Shown one piece after another: positions 9,206 to 17,085 of a DNA stretch of 64,000 nucleotides. Both the position numbers and the translations under genes were made by a program. This DNA is from Shewanella electrodiphila (GTDB lineage Bacteria > Pseudomonadota > Gammaproteobacteria > Enterobacterales > Shewanellaceae). The stretch lies in contig NZ_JAKIKU010000003.1 in NCBI RefSeq assembly GCF_023283985.1, forward strand, positions 62,001-126,000, in the 5' to 3' direction. The notes beneath the pieces are model-generated. The model saw nothing but the letters and a program-made list of their open reading frames with translations. It was not told where the DNA came from and did not search any database. Numbering within the stretch: the first letter of the stretch is position 1; each line of letters begins with the position of its first letter.

Positions 9206-10036
9206 TTATATTTGGTAAAACGTTTTAGCATTCCCGCCAAAAACAGCTTGTTTGTATTGTGGATAGTTTTTTTCAACGTAATTTTCAATAATGGCTTTAA
9301 TGGCTTCGTATTTACCACCGAGTAAGCAAACCGGCCAATCTGAACCATACATAATTCGTTCAGGGCCAAATGCGTTAAAAATAACGTCTAAATATTGATT
9401 GAAGTCTTGCTCTTGCCAATTATTTACATCGGTTTCAGTTACCATACCTGATACTTTGCAATAGGCATTTTGATAACTCGCTAACGTGTTAATGCCCCTC
9501 TGCCATTGGTCAAAATCTTCACCGGTTTCTATACTTGGCTTGCCGATATGATCAAGTACTATCGGTAATTGAGGCAAATGCTGTAACAATTCATTTGCTT
9601 GTGGCAATTGTTTCGCAAGTATCAATAAATCATAGCGGTAACCAAATTCAGCCAGCAGTTTTAGCCCTTGGATAAAGTCCTTATCGAGCATGAATTGACT
9701 ATCGGCTTCATCTTGAAGAACATGCCTAAAGCCTTTTAACATTGGAAACGCTTGGTAATGTGTTAATTGCTCGGCCAAATCTACAGCCTTCAGATCAATC
9801 CAACCGACAACGGCTTTTATGAATTGATGTTGCTGTGCTAATTTAATTAGCCATCGTGTTTCTTTTTCTGATTGCCTTGCTTGGACTGCAACACAGGCAT
9901 CAATGTTATTCTGCTTGTAAATAGGCAACAGCGTTTCAGGTAAAAAGTCACGTCTAATAACGGATTGGTGCTCACCAATCCAGCCATAGTCTTCTTCGTT
10001 AAATAACCAAAAATGCTGATGAGCGTCAATATTCAT
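9206..10036 (-). CDS. COG3618 amidohydrolase, predicted L-galactono/L-fucono-lactonase
   Basis: Predicted to hydrolyse the sugar lactone to L-galactonate. The 276-residue amidohydrolase-superfamily protein starts with IDAHQHFW (metal-binding HxH). It has GFRHVLQDE, the metal-site strand PIVLDHIGKPSI, CKVSGMVTE and the final motif ERIMYGSDWPVC with the catalytic Asp. This set belongs to COG3618, whose characterised members include L-fuconolactonase and L-rhamnonolactonase, both acting on close relatives of L-galactonolactone. It lies 5 bases after the LgoD-like gene and 11 before the dehydrogenase, so one transcript is likely. Metal dependence differs within the family and was not inferred. 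Confidence 0.85.
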   Translation of the reverse strand: MNIDAHQHFWLFNEEDYGWIGEHQSVIRRDFLPETLLPIYKQNNIDACVAVQARQSEKETRWLIKLAQQHQFIKAVVGWIDLKAVDLAEQLTHYQAFPMLKGFRHVLQDEADSQFMLDKDFIQGLKLLAEFGYRYDLLILAKQLPQANELLQHLPQLPIVLDHIGKPSIETGEDFDQWQRGINTLASYQNAYCKVSGMVTETDVNNWQEQDFNQYLDVIFNAFGPERIMYGSDWPVCLLGGKYEAIKAIIENYVEKNYPQYKQAVFGGNAKTFYQI

Positions 10037-10041
10037 TCTAA

Positions 10042-11055
10042 TTAATCCATCTCAATGACTGCCTTGATCACGCCAGAGTCAGGTTTTACCCACTCTTTAA
10101 AGCTATTTATCAAGTTTTCAAATTTAGCGGTGTGTGTAACAAAGCTATCGCACTTCACTGTACCATCTCTTAAACATTTCACAACGTGTTGAAAATCATC
10201 AAGAGTTGCATTACGACTGCCAAGTAATGTTGTCTCACGTTTATGGAATTCAGGATCTGAAAATGTAATATCGGCTTTAATGACACTCACGAACACGATG
10301 CGACCGCCATGTGCCAAATTATAAAAAGATGACTCCATTGCTTTAGCATTACCGGTGCAATCAATAATGACGGTTGGAAACTCACCTTCGGTCAGTATTG
10401 CGAGTTGTGCATTGACATCTTCAGCGGCATTCACGGTACCAAATACATTGTAATGTGCTTTACAAAAATCGAGTTTATCTTGTCTTACATCGCTGACGAT
10501 TACTTTAGCGCCTTCAACCTGTGCAAACTGTAATGCACCCATGCCGATTGGGCCTGCGCCAAGAATAAGCACTGTATCCTCACTGGTAATTTTTGCTCTA
10601 CTCACTGAGTGCGCCCCAATGGCTAAACATTCGATGACGGCCATATCATTAAATTCAAGCCCTTCAGTACAAACCACCGCCGATTCAGGAACAGATAAAT
10701 ACTCACACATGCCACCATCACGATGCACACCTAGCACTTCTATATCGGTACAACAGTTTGTTTTACCGTTTCGACAAGCAATGCATTTTCCGCAATGCAA
10801 GTAAGGAATAATGTAAACAGGTGAACCCACTTCAATGGATGTACCTTTACCGGTACTTTCAATGACGCCAGATAATTCATGGCCAAGTACTCTTGGATAT
10901 TGAAAATACGGTTGATTACCACCATAAGCATGAATATCAGTTCCGCAAACACCGATAGCCTTAATTTTCACTAAAACCTCACCCTCTAACGGCGAAGGTT
11001 TATCTTTTAGAGTATGTTCAAGTAATCCTGGCTTAGTACAAACAATAGTATTCAT
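10042..11055 (-). CDS. lgoD: L-galactonate 5-dehydrogenase (LgoD-like zinc alcohol dehydrogenase)
   Basis: Predicted to oxidise L-galactonate at C5 to D-tagaturonate with NAD+. The 337-residue medium-chain dehydrogenase has the catalytic zinc region GVCGTDIHAYGG and GHE, a four-Cys structural zinc lobe (CGKCIACRNGKTNCC) and the Rossmann motif GAGPIGMG. It strongly resembles E. coli LgoD (YjjN): CGTDIHA.GGNQP.F.YPRVLGHE, IGVH-like LGVHRDGG.CEYLSVP, and SDPEFHK.ETT..GSRNAT near the C-terminus. Those LgoD-like blocks are unusually specific. It heads the minus-strand set lgoD, lactonase, dehydrogenase. The symbol is by resemblance; activity is inferred. Confidence 0.85.
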   Translation of the reverse strand: MNTIVCTKPGLLEHTLKDKPSPLEGEVLVKIKAIGVCGTDIHAYGGNQPYFQYPRVLGHELSGVIESTGKGTSIEVGSPVYIIPYLHCGKCIACRNGKTNCCTDIEVLGVHRDGGMCEYLSVPESAVVCTEGLEFNDMAVIECLAIGAHSVSRAKITSEDTVLILGAGPIGMGALQFAQVEGAKVIVSDVRQDKLDFCKAHYNVFGTVNAAEDVNAQLAILTEGEFPTVIIDCTGNAKAMESSFYNLAHGGRIVFVSVIKADITFSDPEFHKRETTLLGSRNATLDDFQHVVKCLRDGTVKCDSFVTHTAKFENLINSFKEWVKPDSGVIKAVIEMD

Positions 11056-12079
11056 TTAACGTTCATCTCCGAACAATTTTTACTAGTTAAAAGCATCTTT
11101 CATTTATATTACCACTTGAATTGTTAAAAACCACATATATTTTTGGATATAAACGAGGTGATTCATATTTAATTAATCAGTACTTTTGCTTTATTATTTA
11201 ATTATCTCAATAAAGCGATTTGTCACCAATGAGCCGCACAAGCACAAACATTAAACAAAACAATGGGTTATCAAACAGATAATTTTTAACCTCTTAAATA
11301 GTCCAGGATATAAAACACCACTCATAATTACTTTTAAAATGCTAAAGCAATTATTAAAAAAACCTATCAACAATAATGATTTTACATATAAATCATAAGT
11401 GATGATGTAAAACGGCAATACCACTTCATATATGGTCAATTGACAGCCTAACGGCGTCAATGAAGTGTTATCACATAATAAAGCTGTCGGCATTTCTCTA
11501 TTCAAATTTAGATTATTCAATCAGGTAGAAGATCATAGGGGTGCAGGTAAGTACTGCTAGAGCGTATTGGTTTGATAGCAATTGCAGGGAGCTTTGAAGA
11601 CGGGAAAAAGAAGTGACGCGCTCGGTAAAGATACAGCAATACAGAAATTTCAGTGTTTCACCTTCTGACATTGGCCTAGATAAATTTGTCTTGCCCGAAT
11701 AAATGCAGTTGTTAAACAAGGCCATATTTAGCGACCTTTACTCATCGCTGTTATAGTGAGTCGTTGTTACAGTGAGTCGCGGTAATCATTCTTGTTAATC
11801 GTCACTAAACTCTTTAGTTTTTTGTGCTGTATGGGTGTGAAATATTTTCAATCAATGCTTAAAATTACATGAACAACACGTCATGCCTACTTTTTCTTAT
11901 ATCGAAGGTTACTAAGAGAGACAAGTCTTAATAACCCAAATAACGATTACCTTTTAAAGCCTATACCCATACAACCTTAAATAACAATAAGTTAAATTAG
12001 GTTTGTGTCAGTATTGTTTACTATTACACTTCATGTATCACATGGCATATAGGTAATCAGCTTCATTTAAAACTATAAT
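11056..12079. other. 1-kb AT-rich gap inside the sugar cluster
   Basis: No recognisable gene. Two minus-strand frames of 70-89 codons (11251-11520, 11513-11725) have no ribosome-binding site and resemble nothing I know. The left end must hold the promoter of the lgoD-like operon. Two copies of GTTAYAGTGAGTCG occur near 11751-11779. The gap separates kdgK from lgoD on the same strand and may be what remains of a lost gene. Confidence 0.5.
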
Positions 12080-12997
12080 CTATACTAATTCAATTTTTTC
12101 ATCGATAATAGCTCCTGGATGCTGTACTACCATCCTAGCCACATCACAGGCTAGCGTTAACTTGTCATTCATAGACATCCCTTCAATGGCTCCGTTCAGG
12201 TAAGCACCGGCAAAAGAATCCCCTGCTGCAGTAGTATCAACTTGCACTTTTGCTGGTACAAATGGCACATGTTCAACAGTTGCGTGAGTGCCTTTTGTGT
12301 AACCATAAACACCAAGTTCACCGCATTTAATCACCAGTTCACTTACGTTAAATGTTGAAAAATACTCCAGCAATTCAGCTAAGGATTGATGACCAAACAA
12401 ACTCTGATGATCGTCTAGCCCAGGTAAAATAATATCACTGATATCATAGGCTTTTTGAATCCAGTTCCGAGCATCTTGTTTATTCCACAATAACGCTCGA
12501 TAGTTTGGGTCAAATGCAATCTTACAGCCCTTCTGTTTCAATGAAGAAATAAGATCAAGCAAGGTTTGCCTGCCTTTGTCTGACATAATGGCCAAAGTAA
12601 TCCCCGTAAAAAATACAATTTTAAACTGACTACTTTTTTCAATCACCATCTTTGTATCTAGGTACTGCATTAATTCACTGGCAGCAGACCCTTTCCGCCA
12701 ATAACTGAAACTCCGTTCTCCATACGCATCTAACGAGATGTTATAAATACCGGTATTTCGCTCTGGTAAATAAACACATAGGTCGGTATTAAGTTGCTGT
12801 TGCTGCCATTGCTTATTCATCGCGAGGCTAAAGGCATCTCCGCCATAAGCTGATAAATAATGTACTTCCAATTCAGGGTTACATCGTTTTGCATATACCG
12901 CGGTATTGTAAGTATCACCCGCAAATGTTTTAACCAGCATAGTCTCATCTACTTCACGTAGCTCAACCATGCATTCGCCAATTACTAATAAAGACAC
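12080..12997 (-). CDS. kdgK: 2-keto-3-deoxygluconate kinase (PfkB family)
   Basis: KdgK phosphorylates KDG to KDPG, which KDPG aldolase (not in the window) splits to pyruvate and glyceraldehyde-3-phosphate. The 305-residue PfkB sugar kinase begins LLVIGECMVELR and has GGDTYN-like AGDTYNTAVYAKR, YGERSFSYWR (typical of KdgK substrate binding), FDPNYRALLW and the PfkB signature DTTAAGDSFAGAYLNGA with the catalytic Asp and anion hole. It follows the UxuB-like gene by 40 bases on the same strand, so an operon is likely. Together with uxaA it places the local pathway on the KDG route. Confidence 0.9.
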   Translation of the reverse strand: MSLLVIGECMVELREVDETMLVKTFAGDTYNTAVYAKRCNPELEVHYLSAYGGDAFSLAMNKQWQQQQLNTDLCVYLPERNTGIYNISLDAYGERSFSYWRKGSAASELMQYLDTKMVIEKSSQFKIVFFTGITLAIMSDKGRQTLLDLISSLKQKGCKIAFDPNYRALLWNKQDARNWIQKAYDISDIILPGLDDHQSLFGHQSLAELLEYFSTFNVSELVIKCGELGVYGYTKGTHATVEHVPFVPAKVQVDTTAAGDSFAGAYLNGAIEGMSMNDKLTLACDVARMVVQHPGAIIDEKIELV

Positions 12998-13037
12998 CCA
13001 TCACTCCTTTGTTCGCCAATATGTTACGATAACTAAG

Positions 13038-14504
13038 TTATGCCCAAGCCGTTTTATCGCCAGTTAACAGTGGCAGTAATTGTTGATAATTATTTTGCAG
13101 ATTTTTAATAAATACCGGTTGTTGACTCAGCTCTGCAGAAAACACCTCTGAAATGGTCATGAGTAAAGTAATATCATGTTGAGCTTGGTTATTGCACTGT
13201 GAAGCCACTGTCAGCAATTTATCAGCGAGAGGGTCAACCAGTTCTACTTGTTGTTGATAACGTTTTCTTACAAACATAAACCAAGCAACCACTGCCATGG
13301 TTAAATTTTTAATACTGCGGTTTTCTACTATGTTTTTTTCAATAATAGGCAATATTCGCATTGGCAGTTTTTGTGAACCATCCCATGCAATCTGTGCCAC
13401 AAGATGTCTAATAGCAGGATTTCTAAACCGATCAAAAATATCATTTTTATAAGCTACTACATCCATTTCTGCCGGTGCGGTAAATGAAGGAATCACTTCT
13501 TCTTTGACTAAATTTTCAAGTAACTCAACAACCTTAGGGATTTGCATACCATCAAATACGGTTTCAACATCCAGTAAGACGCCTAAATAAGCGAGTGTTG
13601 AATGCGGACAATTGAGTAAGCGTAATTTGGCATGTTCAAAACCACGAACATCTTTAGTAAATGTGGCTCCCGCTAATTCCCAAGCCGGTCTTTTGCTGGG
13701 TAAACAGTCTTCTATTACCCATTGAATAAAGGCTTCACGTTTTATAGGCCAATTGTCTGTCACATTTAATGCTTGCTTCACTTGGCTTTTTAAACTGTCA
13801 TCAGTTGCAGGTGTAATGCTGTCTACCATTGAGCATGGGCATATTAGTTGTGTCGACAACCACTGAACCATTTGTGGGTACTTGATTGTAGAAAAACTGA
13901 TAATGGCTTGACGCAATTTTTTGCCGTTATCTGTGAGGTTATCGCAGCTCAATATGGTTAATGGTGCTAAGCCTTTATCAAACCTCAACATTAACGCTTG
14001 TGAAAGTAAGCCTACTGCTGAAATCGCATTAGCTTGCGTTGTTAGATCTTGTTGAATGTCTACATGTTCACGTGCAAGCAAACCTTCGCTGTCTAAGCAG
14101 TAGCCTTTCTCCGTTATCGTCATTGTAACGAATTGAGTATCTTCATGGCTTAGCCTATCCATAACGCGTTGATATTGTTGCGTTGCGACAATGACCTCTT
14201 GAATAGACCCTACAACTTCATAGCTTGGCTCTGCATCTAATACCGCCAGTGTAAATAAACCATTTTGTGGATTAAGTGCTTCAGCTACACCTGCTGAGCG
14301 CATTGAAACGCAGCTTATTCCCCAATTTCCACCAGCAAGTTTCATTGCTTGATGGGTATACCAAGCTTGATGACCTCTAAAAAATGCACCGGGTCCAATA
14401 TGCACAATACCAATCTTTGGTTGCTTATCTCCCATGCGGTAATTGGGTACTGATTGCTCTGCTTGCGCCAGCTTATTCAGGCTTTTAAGGCTTAATGAAT
14501 TCAC
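13038..14504 (-). CDS. Mannitol-dehydrogenase-family oxidoreductase (UxuB-like), predicted tagaturonate reductase
   Basis: Predicted to reduce D-tagaturonate to D-altronate with NADH. The GTG at 14504 is chosen because AAGGA lies just upstream and it gives 488 residues, close to UxuB (486); an upstream TTG/ATG extension to 14612 has no family similarity. The protein resembles fructuronate reductase UxuB and mannitol 2-dehydrogenase: IVHIGPGAFFRGHQAWYTH, TITEKGYC, LSCDNLTDNG, QWVIED, KLRLLNCPHSTLAYLG (active-site Lys region) and RFRNPAIRH, WDGSQKLP. It is not of the UxaB type. No mannonate dehydratase (UxuA) is present while altronate dehydratase is, so the context argues for tagaturonate as substrate. 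That substrate assignment is inference. Confidence 0.75.
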   Translation of the reverse strand: MNSLSLKSLNKLAQAEQSVPNYRMGDKQPKIGIVHIGPGAFFRGHQAWYTHQAMKLAGGNWGISCVSMRSAGVAEALNPQNGLFTLAVLDAEPSYEVVGSIQEVIVATQQYQRVMDRLSHEDTQFVTMTITEKGYCLDSEGLLAREHVDIQQDLTTQANAISAVGLLSQALMLRFDKGLAPLTILSCDNLTDNGKKLRQAIISFSTIKYPQMVQWLSTQLICPCSMVDSITPATDDSLKSQVKQALNVTDNWPIKREAFIQWVIEDCLPSKRPAWELAGATFTKDVRGFEHAKLRLLNCPHSTLAYLGVLLDVETVFDGMQIPKVVELLENLVKEEVIPSFTAPAEMDVVAYKNDIFDRFRNPAIRHLVAQIAWDGSQKLPMRILPIIEKNIVENRSIKNLTMAVVAWFMFVRKRYQQQVELVDPLADKLLTVASQCNNQAQHDITLLMTISEVFSAELSQQPVFIKNLQNNYQQLLPLLTGDKTAWA

Positions 14505-15316
14505 AACGTCTTTCCTTATATTGATAATAGGCACACTCTCTGAGTGACATCTATCAAGCTCACATAGGAGCAGTAAATCAAAAGAACAGTCAAAGTTGAA
14601 AATGTGCCACAAACGTCATTTGGCTTAACCTTTTATCGTTAAGCCAAATGAATGTAAGAAGGAAATGATAACCAAACTAATGACTGCGTTTATATCTGCA
14701 TTCTAATTTTTATATACAAAAACGCAAGATAAATGATCAAAGTATACAATTGTTGAGATACTAAACCCAAAGTAATCGTTTCACTTAAAAGTTACCTTGC
14801 TGCATAATCTTAATTAATATTTAACCAATTATATCAATGAGTAACTTATAGAATTCGTCAAATAAAAGTAGAAAGAAATAATGATTTTTGGATGAATTTT
14901 TGAGAAAAATTAGTTTTTGAACACTGTTTCATTCACCTGCCGATTGATCAGTGACTAAACTATTCGTTACCTAAATATCATTTCCCGTGATATCAACTAT
15001 TGAATTAACAAAATTTTATAACGCTTATTTAGATATATTTTAGTTTTTACCAATCTTATGGGGTTATTTGACTACATCATAATGATGCATTTGTTAACAC
15101 AACAATAAATGCAATTAGCGGAGCTGATTTTGCGATCTTTAAATTTAAATACATTAATTACAATGAGTTAAATGTTACAAAACACATGGTTATGAGCAAA
15201 TACAATTCGTTCAAATATAAATATAAACATTTGCATGTGAATTTTCTTGCAATCTTTTAACATTTAATTCTATAGTAGCTTTCATATTCAATGTACTTAA
15301 CATAAAGTCGATATTT
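14505..15316. other. Divergent promoter region between reductase operon and GH29 gene
   Basis: 812 bases, AT-rich and non-coding. It must contain the promoters for the minus-strand UxuB-like/kdgK operon and the plus-strand GH29 gene. It holds a strong hairpin at 14617-14650 and a small palindrome CATCATAATGATG near 15075. I saw no convincing CRP or GalR-type site. Confidence 0.6.
14617..14650. repeat. Perfect 13-base inverted repeat with 8-base loop
   Basis: CATTTGGCTTAAC, CTTTTATC, GTTAAGCCAAATG. The arms match exactly. It lies about 113 bases upstream of the GTG of the UxuB-like gene, in its leader or promoter. There is no T-run on either side, so a simple terminator is unlikely; an operator, an mRNA leader hairpin or a transposon end are possible. 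Confidence 0.8.
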
Positions 15317-16936
15317 ATGAACACTATGAGAAAGCTAACCTTAAAAAGCGCTGTAGCTCTTGCTGTTACTGCAAGCTTATTTTCTTGTTCTCAGGCCCCT
15401 GTCGCTGTTGATAGTCAAACATCAACAAAACCTGCAAAAGCCATTGAACAAGTGCCAGCTGTAAACCTTGAACAAAAACTGGCGAGCATTCACCAAGTTG
15501 CTAACCAAGGCCCTTATAAAGCTGACTTTACCTCATTTAGCCAGTATGAGATCCCTGCATGGTATCAAGATGCCAAGTTCGGCATTTTCATTCACTGGGG
15601 CGTGTATTCTGTCCCTGCATATAATGGTGAATGGTACCCTCGTAAAATGTATCGCGATGAGCCTAAGAGTGATGAAAAAGAACATCACGCTGAAACATGG
15701 GGGGCACAAACAGAATTTGGATATAAAGATTTCGTGCCTATGTTCACGGCAGAAAAGTTTAATGCTGATGAATGGCTCAATATTATTAAAGCATCAGGCG
15801 CTAAGTATATTGTCCCTGTAGCAGAGCACCACGATGGTTTCTCTATGTATGATAATAGTTATAGCCGCTGGGATTCTGTTGAAATGGGACCTAAACGCGA
15901 CATTATTGCTGAATTAAAAGCCGCTACTGAAAAAGTGGATATTCATTTTGGTTTATCAAGTCATCGTGCTGAAAACTGGTGGTTTTTTGATGGCGGCCGA
16001 GAAATGCCTTCAGATGTTCAAGATGAAGCCAACCGTGACTTATATGGCCCTGCGATAAATCGTGATACTTCAGAGGCTGGTGAAACACCACCAACGAAAG
16101 AATTCATGGATGATTGGTTATTACGTACCGTTGAAATTGTTGATAAATATGAGCCTGAACTTATTTGGTTTGATTGGTGGATTGCATCACCCGCTTTCCA
16201 TGATCATGTAGAAGCATTTACCGCTTATTATTATAATAAAGGGGTAAGTTGGGATCACATGCCAGCGCTTAATTATAAAGAACACAAAGACTTTAGATCA
16301 TTTGTGCCAGGTTCAGCAGTACTTGATATTGAACGTGGTGGTATGACTGATATCCATGAGCACTTTTGGCAAACTGATACTTCAGTGTCTAAAACCTCTT
16401 GGGGTTACGTCACTAATCATCAATATCGTGATGCAAACTCATTGGTTGATGACATGATTGATATCGTCAGTAAAAACGGTTCTCTACTACTCAATATTGG
16501 CCCTAAAGCAGATGGCACCATACCAGAGGCTGAAGTCACGTTATTGAAAGAGATTGGTGATTGGTTAGCGATAAACGGCGAAGCAATCTACTCTACCCGT
16601 CCTTGGGTAACCTACGGAGAAGGTGAAACTGAAGTCGTTGACGGTAAGCATTCAAATAATGCAGAAAAGAACCGTAAAGATTTTAACAGCAGCGATGTGC
16701 GCTTTACCCGTAATGAAGACACTCTTTATGCGACGCTATTAGCATGGCCGGGTAATGGTAATAGCATTACGATTAACTCAATCAATGCGAAAAACTATCC
16801 AGATAAAATCGCTAAAATTTCACTTATTGGTCAAGCTGGTGAGCTCAAGTTCTCTCAAGATGCTGACGGACTAACAGTTGTCCTACCTCAGAGTTACCCT
16901 AGTGAATATGCTCAAGTGCTAAAAATCACTCAATAA
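15317..16936 (+). CDS. GH29 alpha-L-fucosidase-family lipoprotein, possibly alpha-L-galactosidase
   Basis: Predicted exo-glycosidase releasing terminal alpha-L-fucose or the C6-hydroxylated analogue L-galactose. The 539-residue protein starts with a lipoprotein signal (lipobox LFSC near residue 23), so it is membrane anchored outside the cytoplasm. The GH29 barrel is clear: WYQDAKFGIFIHWGVYSVP, KYIVPVAEHHDGFSMYDN, LSSHRAENWW, and the nucleophile strand ELIWFDWW with Asp286. SLLLNIGPKADGTIPE ends the barrel, followed by a C-terminal beta domain. The surrounding genes handle L-galactose and no L-fuconate dehydratase is present, which suggests L-galactosides as substrate; L-fucosides remain possible. 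Start at 15317 or the Met nine bases later. Confidence 0.85.
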   Translation: MNTMRKLTLKSAVALAVTASLFSCSQAPVAVDSQTSTKPAKAIEQVPAVNLEQKLASIHQVANQGPYKADFTSFSQYEIPAWYQDAKFGIFIHWGVYSVPAYNGEWYPRKMYRDEPKSDEKEHHAETWGAQTEFGYKDFVPMFTAEKFNADEWLNIIKASGAKYIVPVAEHHDGFSMYDNSYSRWDSVEMGPKRDIIAELKAATEKVDIHFGLSSHRAENWWFFDGGREMPSDVQDEANRDLYGPAINRDTSEAGETPPTKEFMDDWLLRTVEIVDKYEPELIWFDWWIASPAFHDHVEAFTAYYYNKGVSWDHMPALNYKEHKDFRSFVPGSAVLDIERGGMTDIHEHFWQTDTSVSKTSWGYVTNHQYRDANSLVDDMIDIVSKNGSLLLNIGPKADGTIPEAEVTLLKEIGDWLAINGEAIYSTRPWVTYGEGETEVVDGKHSNNAEKNRKDFNSSDVRFTRNEDTLYATLLAWPGNGNSITINSINAKNYPDKIAKISLIGQAGELKFSQDADGLTVVLPQSYPSEYAQVLKITQ

Positions 16937-16940
16937 TCCC

Positions 16941-16971
16941 AAACCGCACAGAGTTTTCTGTGCGGTTTTTT
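16941..16971 (+). terminator. Terminator after GH29 gene
   Basis: AAACCGCACAGA and TCTGTGCGGTTT form a strong stem followed by T's, directly after the stop codon. The symporter gene behind it therefore probably has its own promoter or relies on read-through. Confidence 0.9.
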
Positions 16972-17085
16972 ACGTTTCACTTCATACTTTGAGTTAAAAG
17001 CCATGACTTTCAGACAACTATTGTCTTTTGAAGTGACAGCGTTTTTATACTCATTAATAACAATAAAATTGGAAAGGAAAATCCT

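Noticed and set aside
11251..11725. Two overlapping minus-strand frames of 89 and 70 codons in the gap between kdgK and lgoD
   Set aside because: No ribosome-binding site, no recognisable similarity, Cys- and Leu-rich composition like translated AT-rich non-coding DNA.
6570..14504. L-fucose oxidative pathway as the meaning of the cluster
   Set aside because: Dehydrogenase, lactonase and GH29 would fit, but fuconate dehydratase, KDF dehydrogenase and aldolase are absent and UxaA, LgoD-like and KdgK are not used for a 6-deoxy sugar.
14922..14942. KdgR-like motif (AATGAAACAGTGTTCAAA on the minus strand)
   Set aside because: Only a partial match to the consensus, single copy, and no kdgR-type gene nearby.
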